64,000 bases of DNA from assembly GCF_003633685.1 (NCBI RefSeq), contig NZ_RBKT01000001.1:5394001-5458000 (forward strand), in the 5' to 3' direction. Positions 16,900 through 25,001 of this stretch are shown in pieces. Source of the DNA: Micromonospora pisi (GTDB lineage Bacteria > Actinomycetota > Actinomycetes > Mycobacteriales > Micromonosporaceae). The number at the start of each line of letters is the position of its first letter. Within the stretch, counting starts at the first letter, position 1. The translations under genes and the position numbers were made by a program. The notes under the pieces are model-generated. The model was not told where the DNA came from. It was given only the letters and a program-made list of their open reading frames with translations, and did not search any database.

Positions 16900-18162
16900 T
16901 CAGGGGTAGAGACAGGCGCTACGGCGGGCCGCGAGCCGCTGTTCGGCGGCGAGCGGCAGGGCCTCGGCGGCGCTGGAGCCGTCCGGACGGGCCACCCGCA
17001 CGTCGAGTACGTCGGTCGGCGCGCCACCGCCGAGACAGGCGACCGCGGCCACCGGGATCTCCGTGGTGGGGCCGGGGTGCGCGGCGAGCTGGTCGAGGTT
17101 CCAGGTGAGGTCGAACGGCGGGGTGGTCGTGCCGGTCATCCCGATCTGGTGCCAGCGGCGGTCGCCCGGCAGTGCCGGGTCGTCCGCGTAGTAGGCGGCG
17201 AAGCCCACGATCTCCACGTGCGTGCCGGTCGCGCTCAGCCGCCACCGACCCGGGCCGGTCACATCGGGGGCGATCGCGATGGCGATCGAGGCCGGTCCGG
17301 GTCGGTCGCCCGCGCAGCGGGACGGTTCCAGACCTGCGGGCGGGTTGCCGTGCACCACCCCGGAGGCGATCAGCCCGCCGCCGGCGAGGGTGAACCAGCG
17401 GATGTCCGGGGTCTGGGAGGTGGAGTCGATGATCCGCTCACCCAGGCAGTAGCCGGTGAGCCCGACCACGCAGCCGGGCGGGATGGTGTAGAGAATCTCC
17501 TTGTCACGGCGTGGTTCGCTCCGGACGTGCACACCGCCGCCGTACGTCACGGCGGTGAAGGCGGCGTCCGTGGTGGTCGCCGGACAGGCCGTGGTGGTCG
17601 TCGGTGCAGCGGCCGACGACACCCCCTTGGTCGCCCGCTTCGGCTGGGTCATCGGCACCACGGCGGCCATGCCGGCGAGACCGGCCACCGCCACCGCCGC
17701 CAGCACCAGTCGCCGTCGGAGTTTCCGGTGCCGGAGGGCGCTGACGGGCCGGTCGTGGGTCGTTCCCGCCTTGCCGCCGGTGCCGGTTGGCCCATCCGGA
17801 GTCGGGGCGGGTGAATCCTCGGCGGTCACGGTGGATGGTGGCTCTGCCGCCCCGGCGCCCACCGGGTCGGCGGGCGCGCCCGCCGACCCGGTGGGCCGCA
17901 GTTCCTTGTCCAGTTCGAGCCAGCGCTGCCGCCACTGGGCGGTGTCCCCGCCGCAGGCACCGACGTACGCGAGCACCACGTCGAGACTGGGCTGCCGGAT
18001 CCCGTTGGCGGCGGCGGAGAGCGTCGAGGCGCTGTAGCCGGCGAGTTCGGCCAACCGCCGGTAGGTGGGGTTGCCCGCTTCGACGCGTAACTTCCGTAGC
18101 TCGTGGGCGAAGGACGACAACGGTCCAGCCGTCGGATCTACGGGCCGCTCGTGCCGAGCCAT
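16900..18162 (-). CDS. Membrane-anchored XRE-family regulator with extracytoplasmic SH3-like domain (RodZ-like layout)
   Basis: A 420-residue protein. Residues about 15-80 are an XRE HTH (ELRKLRVEAG, then YRRLAELAGYSASTLSAAANG). A Pro/Ala/Gly-rich linker (90-140) follows, then a basic stretch and one transmembrane helix (about 151-170), and a Thr/Ala-rich spacer. The extracytoplasmic part contains an SH3b-like segment (about 200-265, GVHVRSEP and the IPPGCVVGL hairpin) and a further beta-rich domain with several Cys. An HTH inside, one helix, and a beta domain outside is the RodZ-type layout, also seen in one-component membrane regulators. An AT-rich palindrome overlaps a perfect TATAAT upstream (18245-18270). 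Target genes unknown. Confidence 0.8.
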   Translation of the reverse strand: MARHERPVDPTAGPLSSFAHELRKLRVEAGNPTYRRLAELAGYSASTLSAAANGIRQPSLDVVLAYVGACGGDTAQWRQRWLELDKELRPTGSAGAPADPVGAGAAEPPSTVTAEDSPAPTPDGPTGTGGKAGTTHDRPVSALRHRKLRRRLVLAAVAVAGLAGMAAVVPMTQPKRATKGVSSAAAPTTTTACPATTTDAAFTAVTYGGGVHVRSEPRRDKEILYTIPPGCVVGLTGYCLGERIIDSTSQTPDIRWFTLAGGGLIASGVVHGNPPAGLEPSRCAGDRPGPASIAIAIAPDVTGPGRWRLSATGTHVEIVGFAAYYADDPALPGDRRWHQIGMTGTTTPPFDLTWNLDQLAAHPGPTTEIPVAAVACLGGGAPTDVLDVRVARPDGSSAAEALPLAAEQRLAARRSACLYP

Positions 18163-18244
18163 GCCGCTCCCTTGTCCCGGTAGAGCCCTGGAGCGGGAGG
18201 TTGCCGCAGCACAGGGCTCATTTTCCCTGGTAAGTCATCCAAAG

Positions 18245-18270
18245 TAGAGAAATTATATTGAATTCCTCTA
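18245..18270 (-). promoter_or_regulatory. AT-rich palindromic operator over a TATAAT -10 box for the membrane XRE gene
   Basis: Arms TAGAGAAATT (18245-18254) and AATTCCTCTA (18261-18270) match in 9 of 10 positions as inverted repeats. A perfect TATAAT on the minus strand occupies 18257-18252. It stands out as an A/T island in very GC-rich DNA and would place the transcript start about 85 nt before the XRE gene at 18162. Autoregulation is the simplest reading. Confidence 0.6.
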
Positions 18271-18327
18271 TGGGTGGACGACGGCTACCAGGGTGCGGCG
18301 GACGGCACGGGACCGGCGGCGCGGCGG

Positions 18328-19158
18328 TCAGCCGTTGAACGTCGCCGGGTGCGGCCCGGTACGCAGGTCGCGCTCGAGCGAGCTGATCGCATCGATCTCC
18401 CCGGTACTCAGGTCGAAGTCGAAGACGTCGATGTTCTCCTTGATCCGGTCCGGGTTCACCGACTTCGGGATCACGATCCGGCCCTGCTGGAGGTGCCAGC
18501 GGAGGACGACCTGGGCGGCGGTGCGGCCGTGTGCCGCCGCGACCTCGGTCACCACGGGGTCGGTAAGCACCGCCGCCCTCGCCAACGGGCTCCACGCCTC
18601 CGTGGCGATGCCGAAGCGCTGGTTCGCGGCCTCGATCTCGCGCTGTTGCAGGGCCGGGTGCAGTTCGATCTGGTTGACGGCGGGTACCACACCGCCGAGG
18701 TCGATGATCCGGTCGAGATGTTCGGGGAGGAAGTTCGAGACGCCGATGGCGCGTACCCGGCCGTCGCGGTGGAGCGTCTCCAGCGCCCGCCAGCTGTCGA
18801 CGTAGCGGTCGGCGGCCGGGGCGGGCCAGTGGATGAGGTACAGGTCGAGGTAGTCCAGACCCAGCTTGCCCAGGCTGGTGTCGAAGGCGGTCAGGGTGCT
18901 GTCGTACCCCTGGTCGCTGTTCCAGAGTTTGGTGGTCACGAAGAGGTCGGCGCGCGGGATGCCGGACTCTTCGATCGCCTGGCGTACGCCCTGCTCGTTG
19001 CCGTACGCGGCGGCGGTGTCGATGCTGCGGTAGCCGGCCGACAGGGCCGTCGAGACGGCTGCCGCGGTCTCCCCGTTCGGCACCTTGAAGACACCGAAGC
19101 CGAGCTGCGGCATGGTGACGCCGTTGTTGAGGGTGATCGTGGGCTGAGGGGTCGACAT
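18328..19158 (-). CDS. Aldo/keto reductase
   Basis: A 276-residue NADPH-dependent TIM-barrel oxidoreductase. The catalytic tetrad is visible: Asp and Tyr in SIDTAAAYGNE, Lys in FVTTKLWN, and His in LYLIHWP. Cofactor-binding residues appear in the late IPKSVNPDRIKEN segment. Length and sequence match the AKR5-like bacterial subgroup (2,5-diketo-gluconate-reductase-like). ATG 19158 has AAAGGA about 8 bp upstream. It lies 48 bp after the MFS transporter gene on the same strand and is probably co-transcribed with it under the divergent MarR regulator, suggesting detoxification of a carbonyl compound that the transporter also exports (inference). Confidence 0.92.
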   Translation of the reverse strand: MSTPQPTITLNNGVTMPQLGFGVFKVPNGETAAAVSTALSAGYRSIDTAAAYGNEQGVRQAIEESGIPRADLFVTTKLWNSDQGYDSTLTAFDTSLGKLGLDYLDLYLIHWPAPAADRYVDSWRALETLHRDGRVRAIGVSNFLPEHLDRIIDLGGVVPAVNQIELHPALQQREIEAANQRFGIATEAWSPLARAAVLTDPVVTEVAAAHGRTAAQVVLRWHLQQGRIVIPKSVNPDRIKENIDVFDFDLSTGEIDAISSLERDLRTGPHPATFNG

Positions 19159-19206
19159 GCGTGGATCCTTTCGGCGTGGATGGTGCGGATGGTGCGGGTC
19201 GGTGAA

Positions 19207-20409
19207 TCAGGCGGTCGGCGTCGGCACCGGTGGCCGGGCGTCGGCCGTGACCGTGCCGGGTCGGCGGGTCCGGGCGGCGCGACCGGCGACGACCATGACG
19301 AACAGGGCGGCGGCGGTGATCACGGCGCCGGCCCAGATGGGTGAGGTGTAGCCGAGGCCGGCGGAGATGGTCAGGCCACCGATCCAGGCGCCGAACGCGT
19401 TGCCGAGGTTGAAGGCGGCGATGTTGGCGCTCGACGCGAGGGTCGGCGCGTGCGCGGCGTAGCTCATCACCCGGGTCTGTAGTCCGGGCACGGTGGCGAA
19501 GCCGAACGCCCCCATGAGCAGTAGCGAGAGGTAGGTTGCGGGCTGGCTGCGCGCGGTGAGCGCGAAGAGGACGAGGACGACGACCAGGCCGGCCAGGACG
19601 GCGATCAGGGTCCGGTCGACGGACCGGTCGGCGAAGCGACCGCCGACGATGTTGCCGAGGAACAGGCCACCGCCGAAGAGGATCAGCAGCCAGGGCACCG
19701 CCGCGCTGGGGAAGCCGCTCACCCCGGTGAGGGTGTAGGCGATGTAGGTGAACGCTCCGAACATCCCGCCGAAGCCGAGCACGGTGATCAGGAGTGAGAG
19801 CCAGACCTGACCCGCGCGGAAGGCGCTGAGTTCGTACGCCAGCCCGCCGGGTCGTGTCGCGTCACGTGGTACGCGTACCAGGGCGGCGATGCCGAGCAGG
19901 GCGACCACGCCGACGACGGTGATCGCCCAGAAGGTGGAGCGCCAGCCGAGCTGTTGGCCCAGCAGGGTGCCGAGTGGTACGCCGAGCACGTTGGCGGCGG
20001 TCAGGCCGGTGAACATGATCGCCACGGCGCCCGCTTTCCGGTTCGGCGCCACCATGTCGGCCGCGACCACCGAGCCGATGCCGAAGAAGGCGCCGTGGCA
20101 GAGGGCCGCGACGATCCGTCCGGTGAGCATGAGTCCGTAGTCGGGTGCGATCGCCGACAGCAGGTTGCCGACGATGAAGAGGACCAGCAGGGCGAGTAGG
20201 ACAGCCTTGCGGGGCAGTCGGGTGGTGGCGGCGGTGAGCGCGAGCGCCCCGACCACGACGCCGAGCGCGTAGCCGGTGATGAGCCAGCCCGCCGCCGCCT
20301 CCGAGACACCGAAGGTGGTGGCGACCTCGGGTAGCAGGCCGGCGATCACGAACTCCGTCAGTCCGATGCCGAAGCCGCCGAGGGCCAGGGCGATGAGTCC
20401 GAGCGGCAT
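19207..20409 (-). CDS. MFS transporter, DHA1-type efflux permease
   Basis: A 400-residue permease with about twelve hydrophobic helices. It has the first-half motif GYALGVVVGA, a motif A-like loop after helix 2, and GGRFADRSVDR between helices 8 and 9 as the second-half equivalent, typical of drug:H+ antiporter-1 members (AraJ/YdhP-like). The start is ATG 20409 with GGAGAG about 7 bp upstream; the longer frame to 20565 runs through the operator repeats and is rejected. It is divergent from a MarR gene with three operator copies in the 119-bp interval. Substrate unknown. Confidence 0.9.
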   Translation of the reverse strand: MPLGLIALALGGFGIGLTEFVIAGLLPEVATTFGVSEAAAGWLITGYALGVVVGALALTAATTRLPRKAVLLALLVLFIVGNLLSAIAPDYGLMLTGRIVAALCHGAFFGIGSVVAADMVAPNRKAGAVAIMFTGLTAANVLGVPLGTLLGQQLGWRSTFWAITVVGVVALLGIAALVRVPRDATRPGGLAYELSAFRAGQVWLSLLITVLGFGGMFGAFTYIAYTLTGVSGFPSAAVPWLLILFGGGLFLGNIVGGRFADRSVDRTLIAVLAGLVVVLVLFALTARSQPATYLSLLLMGAFGFATVPGLQTRVMSYAAHAPTLASSANIAAFNLGNAFGAWIGGLTISAGLGYTSPIWAGAVITAAALFVMVVAGRAARTRRPGTVTADARPPVPTPTA

Positions 20410-20453
20410 GTATCTCTCCGTCTGTGCGTCAGCCGTTACGACGCGTACGCTGG

Positions 20454-20509
20454 TAGTTGCACACGCCAGGTTTCTAGTTGTACACGCCGATAGGAGGCGT
20501 GCGCAACTA
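20454..20509. promoter_or_regulatory. Triple MarR-type operator between the MFS and MarR genes
   Basis: Three 14-bp copies are seen: TAGTTGCACACGCC (20454-20467), TAGTTGTACACGCC (20475-20488) and, inverted, GGCGTGCGCAACTA (20496-20509). Start-to-start spacing is exactly 21 bp in both intervals, two helical turns, so all copies lie on one face. Copies 2 and 3 form an inverted pair around GATAGGA. The site lies between the MFS start (20409) and the MarR start (20529) and probably controls both. Confidence 0.8.
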
Positions 20510-20528
20510 TCTCCGACCGGGAGGCGAG

Positions 20529-20981
20529 ATGGGGATCGGCGACGACGCCGTCGAGGTACGCGCACAGGGCTGGCGGACCCTGGCCGCGCTGCACGGGCTC
20601 ATCGAGACGACGCTCGAACGCGCGCTCGCCCGAGAGGTCGAACTCTCCGTGGTCGAGTACACCGTGCTGGACGCCCTCGCCCGCCAGGACGGCTGGCACA
20701 TGCGGATGCAGCAGTTGGCCAGAGCCGCCGCGCTGAGCCCGAGCGCGACCACCCGGCTGGTGAACCGGCTGGAGGAACGAGGGCTGCTGGCACGGATCCT
20801 CTGCGCCGACGACCGGCGGGGGATCTACACCGAACTCACCCCGGCCGGACGCGACTTCCTGGAACGCGCGCGGCCGGTGCACGACGCCGCGCTCGTCCGG
20901 GCCCTCCGTGATGCCGAGGACGTCCCCGAACTCCAGGCGATCGCGCAGACCCTGCAACGACCCGCCACCGCGCCCAGCTAG
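20529..20981 (+). CDS. MarR-family transcriptional regulator
   Basis: A 150-residue winged-helix regulator. The central wHTH is clear: LSVVEYTVLDALAR, MQQLARAAALSPSATTRLVNRLEERGLLARI, then the wing with the conserved DDRRGIYTELTPAG. ATG 20529 follows GGGAGGCGAG, which favours it over the upstream TTG 20478, a codon that lies inside an operator repeat. It is divergent from the MFS/aldo-keto reductase pair and is almost certainly their repressor. Such regulators release DNA on binding a small phenolic or drug-like ligand. Confidence 0.92.
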   Translation: MGIGDDAVEVRAQGWRTLAALHGLIETTLERALAREVELSVVEYTVLDALARQDGWHMRMQQLARAAALSPSATTRLVNRLEERGLLARILCADDRRGIYTELTPAGRDFLERARPVHDAALVRALRDAEDVPELQAIAQTLQRPATAPS

Positions 20982-21057
20982 GTCGCACCGGTAATGGTCC
21001 TGGTCGGGTGGTGCTTCCCCGGGTCGGGCTTGTGTTCTGCGGGGTGCGCGACGGCGA

Positions 21058-21090
21058 AAGCGTGGCTACCGCTCGTCGGTAGCCACGCTT
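21058..21090. terminator. Perfect 13-bp terminator hairpin
   Basis: AAGCGTGGCTACC, loop GCTCGTC, GGTAGCCACGCTT: perfect 13-bp stem between the convergent MarR (ends 20981) and membrane-protein (ends 21139) genes. The 5' AA and 3' TT make it symmetrical, so it can serve both directions. Confidence 0.8.
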
Positions 21091-21138
21091 CCGTATCGAA
21101 GGAGTGTTCTTTTGAGAGGTGGGTGTGAAGCCGGCAGC

Positions 21139-21837
21139 CTACTTCGGAGGGGTCTCCGACTTGGGGGTGCCGCCGCGGGGCGGGGCCGACCAGGGGCTCT
21201 CGCTCTCGCTGCGACGGGGTAGCGGGGTCGGCGCGGTGGTGACGGGCGTCGGCGTCGGCGCCGGTGGATCCGGGTAGCCGAGGGTGGGTGGAGCGGCGTC
21301 CCGGTCGACCAGGTCCGGCTGCAACGCCGACCAGTCGGTACGGGTGAACGGCTCGGTGTCGGCCTCGTCCGTGGTCTTCGTCTCCGTCTCCGTCTCCGGT
21401 ACGGTCGCCGGTGCCGGCCAGCTCCGCCAGCGTTGGCCGCTGAAGACCGCGATCACCAGCAGGGCACCGACAAAGAAGAGGGTGCCGTTCTCCACCGGCT
21501 GGAGCAGTGGCAACGGGTCACCGAAGACCTTCCAGTTCGCCGGCACCGTGTCGCGTACCCAGAAGGGGCTCACGAACAGTCCGACGTACGGGGTGACCAG
21601 TGCCAGCCCGGCGATCAGCGGGCCGAGCGGTGAGAAGCGCAGAGTGCCGAGCAGGCCGAGCAGGATGCCGACGACCGCGAGGTAGACCGAGGGTTCGATC
21701 AGGTTCGCTGTGTTGTAGTTGCCGATTTCCAGCCAGCGGGTGACTGTGCGGGTCGACCCGTCCTGACCGAGCGTGATCAGAACCCAGGCCAACGGTGCCG
21801 CCACCACTCCGGCGAGGAAGCTCCAGAGATGTCGCAT
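21139..21837 (-). CDS. Hypothetical membrane protein with Pro/Thr-rich cytosolic tail
   Basis: A 232-residue protein from ATG 21837 (MRHLWSFLAG). Four hydrophobic segments (about 5-22, 48-66, 70-90 and 118-136) are followed by an acidic, Thr/Pro-rich tail of about 95 residues containing the ETETETK repeat. No domain recognised. The longer frame to 21900 lacks a ribosome-binding site. The gene is separated from the GH16 gene by about 300 bp containing the GH16 promoter and its own. Function unknown. Confidence 0.7.
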   Translation of the reverse strand: MRHLWSFLAGVVAAPLAWVLITLGQDGSTRTVTRWLEIGNYNTANLIEPSVYLAVVGILLGLLGTLRFSPLGPLIAGLALVTPYVGLFVSPFWVRDTVPANWKVFGDPLPLLQPVENGTLFFVGALLVIAVFSGQRWRSWPAPATVPETETETKTTDEADTEPFTRTDWSALQPDLVDRDAAPPTLGYPDPPAPTPTPVTTAPTPLPRRSESESPWSAPPRGGTPKSETPPK

Positions 21838-22016
21838 TGGCGCACGGTACCGGTTCCCGTGGGAGCGGTCGGCGTACGCCCGGCTGCCGGGAAAAAGCAT
21901 TCATGGTCCGTGATGGTGGGGTCGCGCTACGTGCCCGGATCTGCCCTTGTCTGAGGGTGATCTTCCCGGGCTGCCCGAGATGGGAACCTCGGCCAAGTTC
22001 CGGAACCGACAGGGCA

Positions 22017-22067
22017 TTGACTCTTGTCGTCGTGAGGGTGAAAGTTGGCGATTAAGAGAGCGCTCTC
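22017..22067 (+). promoter_or_regulatory. GH16 promoter with LacI/CebR-like palindrome
   Basis: TTGACT (22017-22022) and GAAAGT (22040-22045) are spaced 17 bp apart as a plausible promoter. GAGAGCGCTCTC (22056-22067) is a perfect 12-bp palindrome just downstream of the expected start. The GAGCGCTC core matches the operator of LacI-family regulators of glucan genes such as CebR/CelR (consensus TGGGAGCGCTCCCA). Oligosaccharide-inducible repression is expected. Confidence 0.65.
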
Positions 22068-22135
22068 ACATGTTCGACACCCTCGCGTAACCGAGTCGAA
22101 TCATGTCCTCGGTTAGGCCAGTCCAAGGAGGAACG

Positions 22136-24343
22136 ATGGATGGGGCCGTATCGCTGCCCGACGTCCAGCGCCGCCGGCTGATCCGGTGGCGCCTGATCGT
22201 CGTGTTGAGCGCCCTCGTGGCACTACTCAGCGCGTACGTGGCAATCTCCGCAGACCGGGCCGGTGCGGCCGAACCACCGCTGTCCCAGGGGCGGCCGGCG
22301 ACCGCGTCCTCGGTCCAGTCGGCGGCCATGCCCGCCTCCGCGGCGGTCGACGGCGATGCCGGCACCCGCTGGTCCAGCGCCTTCAGTGACGCCCAGTGGT
22401 TGCAGGTCGACCTCGGCTCCAGCCAGGCGATCAACCGGGTCGACCTGGTTTGGGAGGGCGCCTACGCCCGCGCCTTCCAGATCCAGGTGTCGACCAACGG
22501 CACCACCTGGACCTCGGTCTACTCGACCACCACCGGCGCCGGCGGCACCCAGTCGCTGACCGTCTCCGGTACCGGCCGCTACGTCCGCATGCTCGCCACC
22601 GCGCGTGGCACCGCGTACGGCTACTCGCTCTGGGAGTTCCAGGTCTTCGGCCCCACCACCCCCGCGGTCTGCGGCACCACCAACGCGGCCCTCAACCGGC
22701 CGACCACCGCCTCCTCCGCCGAGGCCGTCGGCACCCCGGCGAGCGCGGCGACGGACGGCAGCGCCACCACCCGTTGGGGCAGCGCGTTCAGCGACCCGCA
22801 GTGGCTCCAGGTTGACCTCGGCTCCAGCCAGTCGATCTGCGGTGTGACCCTGAACTGGGAGGCCGCCCACGCCACCGCGTACCAGATCCAGGTCTCGGCG
22901 ACCGGAACCGCGCCGTGGACCACGATCTACTCGACCACGACCAGCGCCGGCGGGGTGCAGACCCTGACGGTCTCCGGCACCGGCCGTTACATCCGGGTGT
23001 ACGGCACCGCGCGCGCCACCGCGTACGGCTACTCGCTCTGGGAGTTCCAGGTGCGCACCGGTGGCGGCGGCACCCCGCCGACCACGCCCCCGACCACCCC
23101 GCCGACGACTCCGCCGCCGACCACCACCCCGCCGCCGACCACCACCCCACCGCCCGGGGGCGTTCGGTTGCTGTCGTACGGCAAGCCGGCGGTCGCCTCG
23201 TCCGACCAGAACGACGTCAACTGCTACGGCTGCACCCCGGACAAGGCGTTCGACAACGATCCGGCCAGCCGCTGGGCCACCAGTTCCACCACCGGCTGGG
23301 TCGACCCCGGCTGGATCTACGTCGACCTGGGCGCCACCGCCACGATCTCGCAGGTCGTACTCCAGTGGGACCCGGCCTTCGGTCGGGCGTACCAGATCCA
23401 GGTGTCGCCGAACGCGACCACCTGGACCACGGTCTACTCCACCACCACCGGTGCGGGCTTCAAGGAGACGATCAACCTCAACGGCACCGGTCGCTACGTC
23501 CGGATGTACGGCACCGCCCGGGGCACCGCGTACGGCTACTCGCTCTGGGAGTTCAAGGTCTACGGCACCGGTGGCGCGCCGATCACACCCCCGGCGCAGC
23601 CGGCCGACCCGACCTTCCCGGCCACCCGGCTGGTCTGGAGCGACGAGTTCAACGGCGGAGCCGGCACCAAGCCGGACCCGGCCAAGTGGACCATCGACCC
23701 GGGCACCGGCCAGAACAACGAGATCCAGTACTACACGAACAACAACAACGCGAACATGGACGGCAACGGCTCCCTGGTGATCGAGGCCCGGCGGGAGACC
23801 GCCGGTGGACGTGACTACACCTCGCACCGGATGAACACCGGGGGCAAGTTCACCGTCCAGTACGGGCGGGTCGAGGCCCGGGTGAAGGTGCCGAAGGGCA
23901 ACGGGCTGTGGCCGGCGTTCTGGATGATGGGCGCCGACTTCCTCACCGGGCGCCCGTGGCCGTACAACGGCGAGATCGACATCATGGAGGTGCTCGGCCG
24001 CAACACCCTGGAGGGCTACTCGACGCTGCACGCGCCGGCCTACAACGGCGGTGGCGGGTACGGGCAGAGGTACACCACTCCCGGCAACACCGACCTGTCG
24101 CTGGACTACCACGTCTGGTCGGCCGAATGGGACAGCCGGGGGATCACCTTCAAGCTGGACGGGACGACCGTCTTCTACGCCAGCAAGGAGACCGTCGAGT
24201 CGACCCGTGGCCCGTGGGTCTTCGACCACCCCTTCTACATCATCCTGAACCTGGCGGTCGGCGGCGACTTCCCCGGACCGGTGGACGGCACCACCCCGTT
24301 CCCGTCCCGGATGCTCGTCGACTACGTCCGGGTCTACCAGTAA
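22136..24343 (+). CDS. Secreted GH16 beta-glucanase with three discoidin/CBM32-type modules
   Basis: A 735-residue exported enzyme. An N-terminal membrane or signal segment (about 20-43, ending ADRAGAAE) is followed by three F5/8-type C (CBM32-like) modules at about 45-175, 185-312 and about 345-480. Each has the WLQVDLG/IYVDLG core and a GYSLWEFxV ending. A Pro/Thr linker separates the second and third. The C-terminal about 240 residues are the GH16 domain with catalytic motif GEIDIMEVLG (nucleophile and acid/base Glu). Probable substrate is beta-1,3-glucan (laminarin or fungal wall). ATG 22136 has AAGGAGG 5 bp upstream. A LacI-type palindrome lies about 70 bp before it, and a hairpin terminator follows. 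Confidence 0.93.
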   Translation: MDGAVSLPDVQRRRLIRWRLIVVLSALVALLSAYVAISADRAGAAEPPLSQGRPATASSVQSAAMPASAAVDGDAGTRWSSAFSDAQWLQVDLGSSQAINRVDLVWEGAYARAFQIQVSTNGTTWTSVYSTTTGAGGTQSLTVSGTGRYVRMLATARGTAYGYSLWEFQVFGPTTPAVCGTTNAALNRPTTASSAEAVGTPASAATDGSATTRWGSAFSDPQWLQVDLGSSQSICGVTLNWEAAHATAYQIQVSATGTAPWTTIYSTTTSAGGVQTLTVSGTGRYIRVYGTARATAYGYSLWEFQVRTGGGGTPPTTPPTTPPTTPPPTTTPPPTTTPPPGGVRLLSYGKPAVASSDQNDVNCYGCTPDKAFDNDPASRWATSSTTGWVDPGWIYVDLGATATISQVVLQWDPAFGRAYQIQVSPNATTWTTVYSTTTGAGFKETINLNGTGRYVRMYGTARGTAYGYSLWEFKVYGTGGAPITPPAQPADPTFPATRLVWSDEFNGGAGTKPDPAKWTIDPGTGQNNEIQYYTNNNNANMDGNGSLVIEARRETAGGRDYTSHRMNTGGKFTVQYGRVEARVKVPKGNGLWPAFWMMGADFLTGRPWPYNGEIDIMEVLGRNTLEGYSTLHAPAYNGGGGYGQRYTTPGNTDLSLDYHVWSAEWDSRGITFKLDGTTVFYASKETVESTRGPWVFDHPFYIILNLAVGGDFPGPVDGTTPFPSRMLVDYVRVYQ

Positions 24344-24382
24344 CGCCCGTCCCCGGTAGCCGGTGCTGCCGGTGACGATCCC

Positions 24383-24427
24383 CCGACGGGTGGACGGCCG
24401 CGGAGACGTAGGTCATCCACCCGTCGG
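24383..24427 (+). terminator. Hairpin after the GH16 gene
   Basis: CCGACGGGTGGA (24383-24394) pairs perfectly with TCCACCCGTCGG (24416-24427), giving 12 bp around a 21-nt loop, 40 bp after the GH16 stop. Confidence 0.65.
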
Positions 24428-24469
24428 TCCGGGTGCCGGGCGGGTCCGCGGGACCGTACCGTCTGGGGC

Positions 24470-24991
24470 ATGACCGAGCCGACGACGTCCCCACTGGTGG
24501 GCAAGCCGACCTCGTACTCCCGGGTGACGTTGAGCCGGATCATGACCGCGGTGGACGTCAACCTGTACGGCACCGTGCACGGCGGGGTGCTGATGAAGTT
24601 CGTCGACGACGTGGCCGGGGCGGCGGGCGCCCGGCACAGCGGCGGTACGGCGGTCACCGCCGCGATCGACGAGATCGTCTTCTCCGAGCCGGTCCGGGTC
24701 GGGGACCTGGTGCACGCACACGCCCAGGTCAACTGGACCGGGAGCACCTCGATGGAGGTCGGGGTCAAGGTGGTCGCCGAGCGCTGGGACAGCGCCGAGG
24801 ACCAGCCGCTGCGGGTGGTCACCGCGTACCTCGTCTTTGTCGCCGTCGACGTCGCCGGCAACCCGCGCGAGGTACGCCCGGTGCTGCCGGAGACCCTCGA
24901 CGACGAGCGCCGGTGGCGGGAGGCGGAGATCCGTCGGGCCCACCGGCTGGCCAAACGGAACGCGATCCAGGCCAACCGCGCGGCCGGCTGA
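24470..24991 (+). CDS. Acyl-CoA thioesterase, hotdog fold
   Basis: A 173-residue single-hotdog thioesterase of the YciA/BACH type. It shows the N-terminal NLYGTVHGGVLMKFVDD helix motif (catalytic Asp and substrate-binding Asn/Gly), then VFSEPVRVGDLV and the GSTSMEVGVKV strand. It hydrolyses acyl-CoA to free acid and CoA in the cytosol; chain-length preference cannot be seen. ATG 24470 has only a GGGG before it, and a TACCGT box 7 bp upstream may mean a leaderless mRNA. It converges on the LtrA gene with 10 bp between stops. Confidence 0.9.
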   Translation: MTEPTTSPLVGKPTSYSRVTLSRIMTAVDVNLYGTVHGGVLMKFVDDVAGAAGARHSGGTAVTAAIDEIVFSEPVRVGDLVHAHAQVNWTGSTSMEVGVKVVAERWDSAEDQPLRVVTAYLVFVAVDVAGNPREVRPVLPETLDDERRWREAEIRRAHRLAKRNAIQANRAAG

Positions 24992-25001
24992 GACCGGCGG
25001 G

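Noticed and set aside
22223-24229. A 668-codon open frame on the minus strand opposite the GH16 gene
   Set aside because: It is the antisense shadow of a GC-rich, repetitive gene; the Arg/Gly/Val-rich translation has no motif, and the plus-strand gene is certain.
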